From an uncultured Bacteroidales bacterium (GTDB lineage Bacteria > Bacteroidota > Bacteroidia > Bacteroidales > Bacteroidaceae), in the NCBI GenBank assembly GCA_902783885.1, contig CACZSQ010000001.1:1-43732 (forward strand): a stretch of 43,732 nt of DNA, given 5' to 3'. Shown here piece by piece: positions 15,470 through 23,355 of this stretch. Each line of letters begins with the position of its first letter. The stretch's first letter is position 1. The translations under genes and the position numbers were made by a program. The notes under the pieces are model-generated. The model was given only the letters and a program-made list of their open reading frames with translations, made no database searches and was not told where the DNA came from.

Positions 15470-17977
15470 CTATGCGATGCTCAGTTTGAGTTCCTGAGCG
15501 CCCTCTTCGGCATCGATGAGGACTGTTTGTCCGGCGGTGACCTTGCCGTCGAGAATCATTTGGCAAAATGCATCCTCGACGCTGCTTTGGATCAGGCGCT
15601 TTAGCGGGCGTGCTCCGAACTGTACATCGTAGCCTTTTGTGGCCAGCCATGCACGAGCCGACTCCGTGAGTTTGAAATCGTAGCCCATCGTCTGAATACG
15701 CTTATGCAGCGGCTTCAACTCGATATCTACAATCTTCTGAAGGCTTTCTTTCGAGAGCTGATCGAAAAAGATGATATCATCTAAACGATTCAGGAACTCG
15801 GGTGCGAACTGCTTTTGGAGCGTCTTCTGGATGATGCTGCGCGCATACTCACGATTGTTGACATCGCCGCCACGGGTGAAACCGATGCCCTGCCCGAACT
15901 CCTTGAGTTGACGAGTGCCGCTGTTGGAAGTCATGATAATAACCGTATTGCGGAAATCAACGGTGGTTCCGTTACCGTCGGTGAGACGGCCTTCGTCCAT
16001 CACCTGCAGGAGCACGTTAAAGATATCGGAATGTGCCTTCTCTATCTCGTCAAGCAAGACAATGCTATAAGGCTTGCGTCGAACGCGTTCGGTGAGCTGT
16101 CCGCCCTCCTCGTAGCCGACATATCCCGGAGGGGCGCCAACCATTCGGCTTACAGTGTGCTTCTCCATGTATTCGCTCATGTCCACTCGTATGAGAGCAT
16201 CCTCACTGCCAAAGAGCTCAACGGCCAGACGTTTGGTCAGATAAGTCTTACCGACTCCCGTAGGACCGAGAAACATAAAGGTTCCAATTGGCTTGTTCGG
16301 ATCTTTCAACCCGACACGTGAACGTTGGATAGCACGAACCAGTTTCTCCACGGCATCGTCCTGACCGATGACAGCGTCCTTGAGATTAGGACCGAGATGA
16401 CGCAGTCGCTCATTCTCGCTCTCTCCTACTCTCTGCACGGGGATTCCTGTCATCATCGACACGATATCAGCAATATCCTGTTCTGAGATTTCCTCACGGA
16501 CGTCTTTGAGCTGAAGATCCCAATCCTTCTTCATCTGTGCCAGACGTTCTTCCTCATTAGCCAGCTGGTCGCGGTACTCTGCCGCCAACTCGAAGTTCTG
16601 TTTGCTGACAGCCTGGTCCTTGAGCTCTTTCAGATGCTGGCACAACTCCTCTTTGCGCGTGATATCCTCGCTAACGGGAATATTCACCAGATGAGCGCGT
16701 GATCCAGCTTCATCCATCGCGTCTATGGCCTTGTCCGGGAGACAGCGGTCTGTCATGTAGCGGTCTGTGAGTGTGACACAAGCACGCAGGGCTTCCTGAG
16801 AGAAACGCACATTGTGATGGTCCTCATAGCGGTCCTTGATATTCTCGAGAATCTGAATCGTTTCCTCAATGGTTGTGGGTTCTACCATCACTTTCTGGAA
16901 CCGACGCTCGAGCGCTCCGTCCTTCTCAATGCTCTTTTTGTATTCGTCAATCGTTGTCGCACCGATACATTGCACTTCGCCACGTGCCAAGGCCGGTTTC
17001 AGCATATTGGCTGCGTCCATGGTGCCTGCTGCAGAGCCGGCACCGATAATCGTGTGAATCTCATCGATAAACAAGATGATTTCCTTGTGTGCCTGAAGCT
17101 CATTGATAATGGCTTTCAGACGTTCCTCGAACTGACCACGGTACTTGGTTCCTGCTACAACGGCCGCCATGTCAAGCACAATGACACGTTTGTCGAAAAG
17201 AAGCCGTGGAACGTTGTGCTGTACGATGCGTAATGCGAGCCCTTCCACAATGGCGCTTTTGCCGACACCCGGCAAGCCGATGAGAATCGGATTGTTCTTT
17301 TTGCGTCGGCAGAGGATTTGAGCAACCCGTTGAATCTCACGGTGACGACCGACAACAGGGTCGAGAACACCTTCTGCTGCGGCCTTTGTCAAGTCGGTGC
17401 CGAAGGTGTCAAGAGCTGGTGTCCCATCACCCTTCCCGCTCTGTCGGCGTGTGGAGGTCTGTGAAGCCTGCCCAGGTCGCCCGGTGTTATGCAGGTCATT
17501 GTCCTCATCTTCATCATCCTCGTCTTCATCCGTGAATCCGAAGCCGGCCTGCGGATCCTGCTTCTGGGTGATAGCTGCCTTGACCGACTGATAATCAACG
17601 CTATTCGCATTCAGTGCCTGGCAGGCAATATCATTCTCGTCTCTCAGAAGAGCCAGCAACAGATGTTCTGTCTCAGCTGCTTCAGCCTTCATGGCACGAG
17701 CTTCCAACAACATCAATTTGATGATACGGCTGGCCTCGTCGCTTAACAACGGGTCGCGGTTATCGGCGGTGTTAACCATCCTTTGCTCCAGCATCATCTT
17801 CAGCTTTTGCAAATCAACGCCTATAGAACGGAGAATAGCGGTGCCTGTTGATTCAGTCTCACGTAGCAGCGCTAACAACAAGTGAGCAGGCTCCACGCTC
17901 TGACAATGCAGTCGTGCAGCCTCCTCTTTTCCGTAGTTCAGGATTTCTGTTATTTGTGGTGAAAGTTTGTTTTCCAT
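15470..17977 (-). CDS. clpC: ClpC-type AAA+ unfoldase (Clp protease ATPase subunit)
   Basis: A cytoplasmic hexameric ATPase of 835 residues that unfolds proteins for ClpP or for refolding. It has two Clp N repeats (about 1-145) and a linker with an acidic run of Asp/Glu (about 149-160). AAA1 follows with Walker [10 protein letters not shown] (about 234) and Walker [10 protein letters not shown] short middle region with a UVR-like motif (about 440-475, [19 protein letters not shown]) marks it as ClpC rather than ClpB. AAA2 has GPTGVGKTY (about 571) and VLLDEIEKA. The start [13 protein letters not shown] fits the family N terminus, so the ultrashort distance to the promoter is probably real. 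htpG lies just upstream on the same strand. Confidence 0.95.
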   Translation of the reverse strand: MENKLSPQITEILNYGKEEAARLHCQSVEPAHLLLALLRETESTGTAILRSIGVDLQKLKMMLEQRMVNTADNRDPLLSDEASRIIKLMLLEARAMKAEAAETEHLLLALLRDENDIACQALNANSVDYQSVKAAITQKQDPQAGFGFTDEDEDDEDEDNDLHNTGRPGQASQTSTRRQSGKGDGTPALDTFGTDLTKAAAEGVLDPVVGRHREIQRVAQILCRRKKNNPILIGLPGVGKSAIVEGLALRIVQHNVPRLLFDKRVIVLDMAAVVAGTKYRGQFEERLKAIINELQAHKEIILFIDEIHTIIGAGSAAGTMDAANMLKPALARGEVQCIGATTIDEYKKSIEKDGALERRFQKVMVEPTTIEETIQILENIKDRYEDHHNVRFSQEALRACVTLTDRYMTDRCLPDKAIDAMDEAGSRAHLVNIPVSEDITRKEELCQHLKELKDQAVSKQNFELAAEYRDQLANEEERLAQMKKDWDLQLKDVREEISEQDIADIVSMMTGIPVQRVGESENERLRHLGPNLKDAVIGQDDAVEKLVRAIQRSRVGLKDPNKPIGTFMFLGPTGVGKTYLTKRLAVELFGSEDALIRVDMSEYMEKHTVSRMVGAPPGYVGYEEGGQLTERVRRKPYSIVLLDEIEKAHSDIFNVLLQVMDEGRLTDGNGTTVDFRNTVIIMTSNSGTRQLKEFGQGIGFTRGGDVNNREYARSIIQKTLQKQFAPEFLNRLDDIIFFDQLSKESLQKIVDIELKPLHKRIQTMGYDFKLTESARAWLATKGYDVQFGARPLKRLIQSSVEDAFCQMILDGKVTAGQTVLIDAEEGAQELKLSIA

Positions 17978-17984
17978 TCGCCTG

Positions 17985-18016
17985 CAAAGGTATGTGTTTC
18001 CTGTTTATCCCGCAAA
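17985..18016 (-). promoter_or_regulatory. Promoter of clpC, abutting the start codon
   Basis: On the - strand: TTTG (18016-18013), a 20-bp spacer, TACCTTTG (17992-17985), a full consensus match. Seven bases separate it from the ATG at 17977, so the expected leader is only about 0-4 nt. The promoter fills the gap between the htpG stop codon and clpC, so clpC can be expressed independently of htpG. Confidence 0.75.
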
Positions 18017-18035
18017 CTTTTTAACGGATTTTTGT

Positions 18036-20084
18036 TTATAGCAAATCTACGCTACGCTTCACGAAGCGTGTCAGAGCCTCGCCCGTGAGAAGTCCGTTTT
18101 GCAGGAGTGCCAGGTCTATGAGCTGGTGAACACGCTCGTTGTCCTTGGCATAGTCAGCAATGACATCGCGCTTCTTCTGCTCTTCTGCATCAATATCAGC
18201 GCGGCATTTTTCCATGTCCTTACGCTCTTCTTCAGTAATCTCGTCGTACTTCTTCTTGTCCTGCTCTGCCTGGAGCACACTCTTGCGGGCATTCAGTCCG
18301 CGGAGCTCTGCCTCGATGGGCTTCAGCGCTTCCTCGGTAGCTTTCTCGCTCTGCTCCAGAACTTCCTTGATCAGGCGGTTATCGGTGTTGAGCACAAGGT
18401 TATACATATCCGGCATCTCTCCATAGAAGCCCATGCCCGGCTGGATGCGGGCCATGTCTTTCATACGGCGCATGTACTCGCTCTGCGTGATCACCACGGG
18501 CATAGCATCTTCGCCCATCGCGCTGGCTTCAACGTGGAATGTCGTTTTGTCAGTCTTGGGCATCTGGGTTTCGAACACCGCTGACAGATTGGCAGCACGC
18601 ACAGCCTCCAATGCCTCGCCCTTCTGCTCCTCCTTCTGGATGAGACGGTCGATGACATCTGCGTCAACGCGTGTGAAGGTGGTCTTCTCCAGCTTGCGCT
18701 CCAGCATCTGCACTAGGGGTGTATCCAACTGTCCGTCAAGAAGCAGGACATTGTAACCCTTCTGTTTGGCTGCATCGATGTAGGTGTACTGAGCCTCGCG
18801 GTCAGCTGCATAGAGATAGATGAGTTGCCCGTCCTTGTTGGTCTGTGCGTCCTTGATAAGTGTCTGATACTCTTCGAGAGTGTAGAACTTTCCTTCTGTA
18901 TCCTTCATCAGGAAGAAGGTCTTAGCCTTCTCATAGAAATCATCCTCTGTGAGCATTCCATAGTTGATGAATATCTTGATGTCGTCCCACTTGGCCTCAA
19001 AGTCCTTGCGGTCGTTCTTGAAGAGAGACGAGAGACGGTCTGCCACTTTCTTTGTGATATAACCGCTGATTTTCTTCACGTTGCTATCGCTCTGCAGGTA
19101 GCTGCGGCTGACGTTCAAAGGAATATCCGGAGAGTCGATGACGCCATGCAACAGAGTCAGGAAGTCGGGTACAATGCCTTCTACCTGATCAGTCACGAAG
19201 ACTTGGTTGCAGTAGAGCTGAATCTTGTTGCGCTGGAGATCGAGGTTGTTCTTGATCTTGGGGAAGTACAGAACGCCGGTGAGATTAAACGGATAATCCA
19301 CATTCAGATGAATCCAGAACAAAGGCTCATCAGCCATCGGATAGAGACTACGATAGAATGCCTTATAGTCCTCGTCTTTCAAATCTGCAGGCTTGCGAGT
19401 CCACAGGGGCGTGGTGTCATTGATTTGGTTGTCCTCGTCGGTATCAACCATCTTGCCGTCTTTCCATTCCTGCTTCTTGCCGAAGACAACGGGCACGGGC
19501 AGGAAGTGGCAATACTTCTTCAGCAGGCCTTCCAGCTTGTCCTTTTCCAGAAATTCCTTGCAATCCTCGGAGATGTGCATCACGATGTCAGTACCACGCT
19601 CGGCCTTCTCGACCTCTTCCAATGTGAACTCAGGTGAGCCGTCGCAGCTCCACTTCACAGCCGGAGCATCCTGATAGCTCTTGGTGATGATATCCACACG
19701 ATCGCTCACCATGAATGAGCTATAGAAGCCGAGACCGAAGTGACCGATGATGGCGTTAGCATCTTCCTTGTACTTATCCAGGAAATCGTTTGCGCCCGAG
19801 AAAGCTATTTGATTGATATACTTGTCTATTTCCTCTGCTGTCATGCCTATGCCACGGTCGCTGACGGTAATCGTGCCAGCTTCCTTGTCAATGCTGATGG
19901 AGACTTTCAGATCGCCGAGCTCGCCCTGGAAATCACCTTTTCCGGCAAGCGTCTTCAGCTTCTGTGAGGCATCTACTGCATTACTGACAATCTCACGAAT
20001 AAAGATTTCGTGATCACTATAGAGGAATTTCTTGATAACCGGGAAAATGTTCTCGGTTGTTACTCCAATATTACCTTTCTGCAT
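18036..20084 (-). CDS. htpG: Molecular chaperone HtpG (Hsp90 family)
   Basis: A cytoplasmic ATP-dependent chaperone of 682 residues. The N-terminal GHKL ATPase domain shows IREIVSNAVDASQKL (the Asn that binds Mg-ATP), DRGIGM and GHFGLGFYSSFMVSD (about 115-130). The middle domain has the conserved GVVDSPDIPLNVSR-type segment, seen here as HGVIDSPDIPLNVSRSYLQ. The C-terminal dimerisation domain is present but contains a charged, probably coiled, segment near residues 590-640 (LQAEQDKKKYDEITEEERKD). Bacteroidetes HtpG proteins are longer than the E. coli protein (624 residues), and this length fits. The start at 20084 gives MQKGNIGVTTENIFP, typical of the group. I found no consensus promoter upstream. 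Confidence 0.96.
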   Translation of the reverse strand: MQKGNIGVTTENIFPVIKKFLYSDHEIFIREIVSNAVDASQKLKTLAGKGDFQGELGDLKVSISIDKEAGTITVSDRGIGMTAEEIDKYINQIAFSGANDFLDKYKEDANAIIGHFGLGFYSSFMVSDRVDIITKSYQDAPAVKWSCDGSPEFTLEEVEKAERGTDIVMHISEDCKEFLEKDKLEGLLKKYCHFLPVPVVFGKKQEWKDGKMVDTDEDNQINDTTPLWTRKPADLKDEDYKAFYRSLYPMADEPLFWIHLNVDYPFNLTGVLYFPKIKNNLDLQRNKIQLYCNQVFVTDQVEGIVPDFLTLLHGVIDSPDIPLNVSRSYLQSDSNVKKISGYITKKVADRLSSLFKNDRKDFEAKWDDIKIFINYGMLTEDDFYEKAKTFFLMKDTEGKFYTLEEYQTLIKDAQTNKDGQLIYLYAADREAQYTYIDAAKQKGYNVLLLDGQLDTPLVQMLERKLEKTTFTRVDADVIDRLIQKEEQKGEALEAVRAANLSAVFETQMPKTDKTTFHVEASAMGEDAMPVVITQSEYMRRMKDMARIQPGMGFYGEMPDMYNLVLNTDNRLIKEVLEQSEKATEEALKPIEAELRGLNARKSVLQAEQDKKKYDEITEEERKDMEKCRADIDAEEQKKRDVIADYAKDNERVHQLIDLALLQNGLLTGEALTRFVKRSVDLL

Positions 20085-20180
20085 GGTTATTTGAATGTTA
20101 TTGGTTATTTAATTTCTATTGTCAAAAGAAAAACACATTCCGACACATGCAAAAGGCGTGCCAAACTTTCGCTCACTATA

Positions 20181-20219
20181 AAAACAAAAAAGAAGGCTCC
20201 CGAGTGAGAACCTTCTTTT
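20181..20219 (-). terminator. Terminator downstream of the small lipoprotein ORF
   Basis: On the - strand AAAAGAAGG (20219-20211) pairs with CCTTCTTTT (20196-20188) around a 14-nt loop, followed by a T-rich tail (TTTTTTGTTTT). It lies 19 bp after the stop codon of the small ORF at 20239-20352 and upstream of htpG, so it ends a transcript coming from the right. Confidence 0.8.
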
Positions 20220-20238
20220 AATGACGTTTTAAGACGCT

Positions 20239-20352
20239 TTATTTAATCTTCTTAAATGACTGCTCAAGTATTTTGGTATATCTAACGCCATCATCATCGT
20301 CGTCGTCATCGCCGCAAGCAGTAAATGTCAGTGCTACGCAAAAGCCCATCAT
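20239..20352 (-). CDS. Small poly-aspartate lipoprotein candidate
   Basis: A 37-residue ORF, too short for usual gene callers. From the ATG at 20352 it reads MMGFCVALTFTACG, then seven Asp, then a short C-terminal stretch ending SFKKIK. The hydrophobic start and FTAC lipobox (Cys13) predict a lipoprotein of about 25 mature residues. Upstream in-frame starts (TTG at 20361, GTG at 20376) would lengthen the signal peptide; the ATG start lacks the usual basic n-region, so the true start is uncertain. Acidic residues right after the cysteine resemble the Bacteroidetes lipoprotein export signal for the cell surface. A strong terminator follows. It may be a real mini-lipoprotein or the surviving start of a larger, lost gene. 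Only the sequence pattern supports it. Confidence 0.45.
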   Translation of the reverse strand: MMGFCVALTFTACGDDDDDDDGVRYTKILEQSFKKIK

Positions 20353-20406
20353 GAGCCACAAAAAATCTTCTGACACCTAATCATACACAAATAAACGTTG
20401 CCAAAA

Positions 20407-20653
20407 GCCAAAACTTTAGGTCTATGGGTCAATTTGCAGGATATAATCCTCCAAAACGCCAGTATTTACAGGCATTTTGAGCGTTCAAGCACCTTGACAT
20501 TGGAAAGAAATTTACATCATTAGTAATGAAATTATTGCCTCGTCGGGGGCTTCTCGCCCCCTTGGCGATGCCGCTCCCCTCGGTGTTTTTCATGATTTTT
20601 ATTTACGTAATGGACTTTTTATCCTGCAATTTGACCTATACGCCAAACTTTAG
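20407..20653. mobile_element. MITE-like non-coding element with terminal inverted repeats
   Basis: A 21-bp arm at 20423-20443 (TATGGGTCAATTTGCAGGAT plus A) matches the reverse complement of 20620-20640 at 19 of 21 positions. Directly outside lie near-identical direct repeats, GCCAAAACTTTAG (20407-20419) and GCCAAACTTTAG (20642-20653), which look like a target-site duplication with one base lost or gained. The interior (about 176 bp) has no ORF of note. It contains small hairpins, including GGGGGC, TTCTC, GCCCCC at 20545-20561. Because AAACTTT is nearly palindromic, the outer repeats could partly belong to the inverted repeats. No transposase is in the window, so mobility would need one supplied elsewhere. 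Confidence 0.5.
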
Positions 20654-20712
20654 CGGCACCTGAAATAAAAATGAGGTTGATTTCCATCTCAACACACCCT
20701 TATCTTAAGGCT

Positions 20713-20844
20713 ATAAGATATAGACCTTATCTCCATAAGATTTAATCCTTATTGCCGGAAGGCTTAATCCTTATCGCTATAAGATTTAATCCTTATCGGT
20801 ATAAGATACAGATCTTATTGGCATAACATATATAAGTATCGGTT
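20713..20844. repeat. 22-bp tandem palindromic repeat array 2 (six units)
   Basis: Six 22-bp units: 20713-20734, 20735-20756, 20757-20778, 20779-20800, 20801-20822 and 20823-20844, the last degenerate. A partial unit precedes them. Units are close to ATAAGATTTAATCCTTATTG plus CC. The clearest palindrome is ATAAGAT, ACAG, ATCTTAT at 20801-20818. Period, the ATAAG start and the CTTnTTGCC end are shared with the array at 7586-7695. The array lies about 95 bp beyond the 3' end of the SusCD operon and partly overlaps the next hairpin. Confidence 0.85.
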
Positions 20845-20871
20845 GTTCGATCACGACCGAACAACCGATAC
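20836..20871 (-). terminator. Perfect 14-bp hairpin downstream of the fasciclin-SusCD operon
   Basis: GTATCGGTTGTTCG (20836-20849) and CGAACAACCGATAC (20858-20871) form a perfect stem with an 8-nt loop, 67 bp after the last SusD stop codon. On the - strand the following bases are TTATATATGTTA, which is not a clean T-run. It may end transcription, stabilise the mRNA end or bind a protein. Confidence 0.55.
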
Positions 20872-20938
20872 ATATTAAGGTTAATGGATGAGGCTCTTGA
20901 TGTCTTGCTCAGAACATCAATGAACAGTCGATAGTAGC

Positions 20939-23323
20939 TTACTGCTTACCGATGAAATGACCAGTCTTTTCATCTTTCCACTTGAAGAACCAATTGTTGC
21001 GATTAGCAAGTTTGCCCTTGAGCGCAGCATCTCTTTCTCCTACCTTGTCAGCCAGATACTGACCAGGAGCATAAGTCTTGCCACCGCCCATCTTACGACC
21101 TGTGCCGCCGCAGCGATAGTCGGCTCGCATGAGGAATCCGAAGCGGAAGCCCTCAAAGCAGGTTTCAAGCGCTGACTCTACATCCAGAAGGCTGTCAATG
21201 ACCTCTGTCTGACGCGGACGAATCAAATCCAAATTACGTTGGTTCCAATTCATGACTTCATAGATGTGGAAGACTACGAGTGAGTCGTGGACAGCAACGA
21301 TATATGATTTCTTATCTTCTTCTGTCTCATAGTCCGTGAAGTCGATGCCTGTAAACTTCTTGTTCAATCCGAACAGGTACTCCCACGCATCTGTATTAGC
21401 TTTGGCACGGTCGATGAGTGTCGCATAGTCAGCAACGAGCGTGTTGTAGTAATCTTCGGACTTTGTATTGGTGATTGCGGTGGAGGTGCTGATGTCTGCC
21501 GGAACCATCATCAAATCGGCATACGTCTGCGGACAGTTGGGCGTTGCATCATAGGATGCTGCTGGGAGATCTGTCGGAATGACATCGATGCCGGCAGGAT
21601 AATAGTAACCGTTCTCTTCCAGCTTTTGCGGATGACCGCTTCCACGCTGGTGTATGCCGATTTGATTGTACGTTTGGCGATCTGCCCAGAAGCCGTCCAT
21701 GTGTCCAGAGAAGTCTGCATTCACAGGATTGTCAATCGTTGTGGCATCTGGATCGAGCTGTGTGTGGAAATAGGCAAGCGGGAAACGGAAATAGTTGACG
21801 AAGGCACGCTCTGCATCCGTCTTACACTGAGGATACACCAGGTAGTTCATGACTGTGTAGTCAAGGCCAGTGGTGAGAATCTGCTTGGCGAACTTGGGAT
21901 AGCCTGCATAGTTGAGCGCTTCAGCCATACGAAGGTAGATGTCGCTTGTCCGATAAATGATAATATCGGAGGTGTTCACCATCTTCCAGTTCCAAATCAG
22001 GTTGTTGTCACCGGAGACCATGCTGCGAACGGTCAATCCCAGACGCAGGTCACCCACGATGTGCTGTTGCTTGAGCGCTTCGGGAATACCGGCTTCCTCA
22101 CGCTTCAGGAAGATGGCCGGAGTCGTGCCTGCCTTGTAGTAATCGCCGAAGACCTGAGACTCACTATAGGTGATGCAAGGCTGTGAGGGACCTAAACTTG
22201 CGGGAATAGACTCGTCCTGCTGGTTGAAGCAATAGAGATTCTTCAGTTCATTCGTGTAAATGCCGCCTTCTGATTTGTCCATCGTGATGACAGAAATCAC
22301 ATCGTTGCCTGTGTCACCGAATCTACTGGTGTCGAACCACCTGTTAATGGCTCCGTTGTTGATTCCACTGGCATTCGTGCGGACGTTGCCGTTGGAATAA
22401 GAGTCATTTACCGAGGCATCATCCACATACTTGCCATTGCTCATGTTCCAATGCAAATAGTTGCTACCGGTGACGTTCACTTTCTTGTAGCTGTTGTTGT
22501 TGAAGGCACCTGCGTAAGCTGCAGCATTAGGAGTCCAGGCAATATAATCGTAATAGCACTTGGCAGCCCGTTCGGCATCTGAGGTGCTGTGGGCAATGGC
22601 AGAGCGCCAGAGATAGAGGTCACCGAGCACCACAGGCAGCGGCAGCACGCTGGCACGTGAAGGACGGCCGTTGGCCGGATAGTCAAACCAATCCTTGTAT
22701 GCTTCCAGATCATCAATGAAATAGTCGCAGATGGCAGCCAGATTCTTTCTGGGAGCCTGTTCCCAGGCGCGCTCATCATCGTCAACCGTCAGAATAGGCT
22801 CTGTGATGAGGGGAATATTATCGCCATAAATCTGTCCGAGTTGCAGATAGAGCCATGCTCGGATTGTACGCACAGCAACAAATTCAGCACGCATGACATA
22901 ATAGTCGTATGACATACCATACTGGTGGCGCTTCTCAGAGAGATTGGTGTTGGCATTGGCCAGATAATAGTTGCAATTATTGATGACGGCATAGTAATCA
23001 CGCGGATTATTATAGGCGTTGTTATTGCTAACCTCGAAATTGGAAATGGCCTTGAGATCGTCATCAGCAGTCTGATAAACAGTCGTGAGGTCACCGCGGA
23101 GCTCGCCAAAGAGATTGGTGCGGACGGCAATCTTCTGCAATTGATAGAGAACACCCATATAGGTGTTAACGGTGTCGTTTGCCGAATTGAGCGTATTCTC
23201 ATTGGTATAGAGGACATCGTCGTTGCCCATGTCCAGCATGTCATCACAAGAAGCCAGCAAGACACCGCCAGCCATAAGAAGCCAAAGCGGGCAGAGGGCG
23301 AGAAGATATTTCATGTGTTTCAT
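20939..23323 (-). CDS. SusD/RagB-like surface lipoprotein (second pair)
   Basis: A lipoprotein of 794 residues, the last gene of the seven-gene operon. SusD proteins form the lid over their SusC channel and help bind the ligand at the cell surface. The lipobox is LASC (Cys26), followed by DDM, an acidic surface-export signal. The N-terminal SusD-like TPR region shows MRAEFVAVRTIRAWLYLQLG (about 145-165), VLPLPVVLGDLYLWRSA and DIYLRMAEALNYAG. The C-terminal RagB region ends with MNWNQRNLDLIRPR and FEGFRFGFLMRADYR. Typical SusD proteins have 500-650 residues, so this one carries extra sequence, mostly in the second half. It starts 32 bp after the partner SusC. The start repeats the 15 bases ATGAAACACATGAAA found at the fasciclin gene at 30614. 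Confidence 0.92.
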   Translation of the reverse strand: MKHMKYLLALCPLWLLMAGGVLLASCDDMLDMGNDDVLYTNENTLNSANDTVNTYMGVLYQLQKIAVRTNLFGELRGDLTTVYQTADDDLKAISNFEVSNNNAYNNPRDYYAVINNCNYYLANANTNLSEKRHQYGMSYDYYVMRAEFVAVRTIRAWLYLQLGQIYGDNIPLITEPILTVDDDERAWEQAPRKNLAAICDYFIDDLEAYKDWFDYPANGRPSRASVLPLPVVLGDLYLWRSAIAHSTSDAERAAKCYYDYIAWTPNAAAYAGAFNNNSYKKVNVTGSNYLHWNMSNGKYVDDASVNDSYSNGNVRTNASGINNGAINRWFDTSRFGDTGNDVISVITMDKSEGGIYTNELKNLYCFNQQDESIPASLGPSQPCITYSESQVFGDYYKAGTTPAIFLKREEAGIPEALKQQHIVGDLRLGLTVRSMVSGDNNLIWNWKMVNTSDIIIYRTSDIYLRMAEALNYAGYPKFAKQILTTGLDYTVMNYLVYPQCKTDAERAFVNYFRFPLAYFHTQLDPDATTIDNPVNADFSGHMDGFWADRQTYNQIGIHQRGSGHPQKLEENGYYYPAGIDVIPTDLPAASYDATPNCPQTYADLMMVPADISTSTAITNTKSEDYYNTLVADYATLIDRAKANTDAWEYLFGLNKKFTGIDFTDYETEEDKKSYIVAVHDSLVVFHIYEVMNWNQRNLDLIRPRQTEVIDSLLDVESALETCFEGFRFGFLMRADYRCGGTGRKMGGGKTYAPGQYLADKVGERDAALKGKLANRNNWFFKWKDEKTGHFIGKQ

Positions 23324-23355
23324 AATTACTTCGTTTAACGTTTAAAGATTCACGT

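Noticed and set aside
18053..18069. Palindrome ACGCTT-CACG-AAGCGT at the end of htpG as a terminator
   Set aside because: It lies inside the coding region, has only six pairs and is not followed by a T-run on the - strand.
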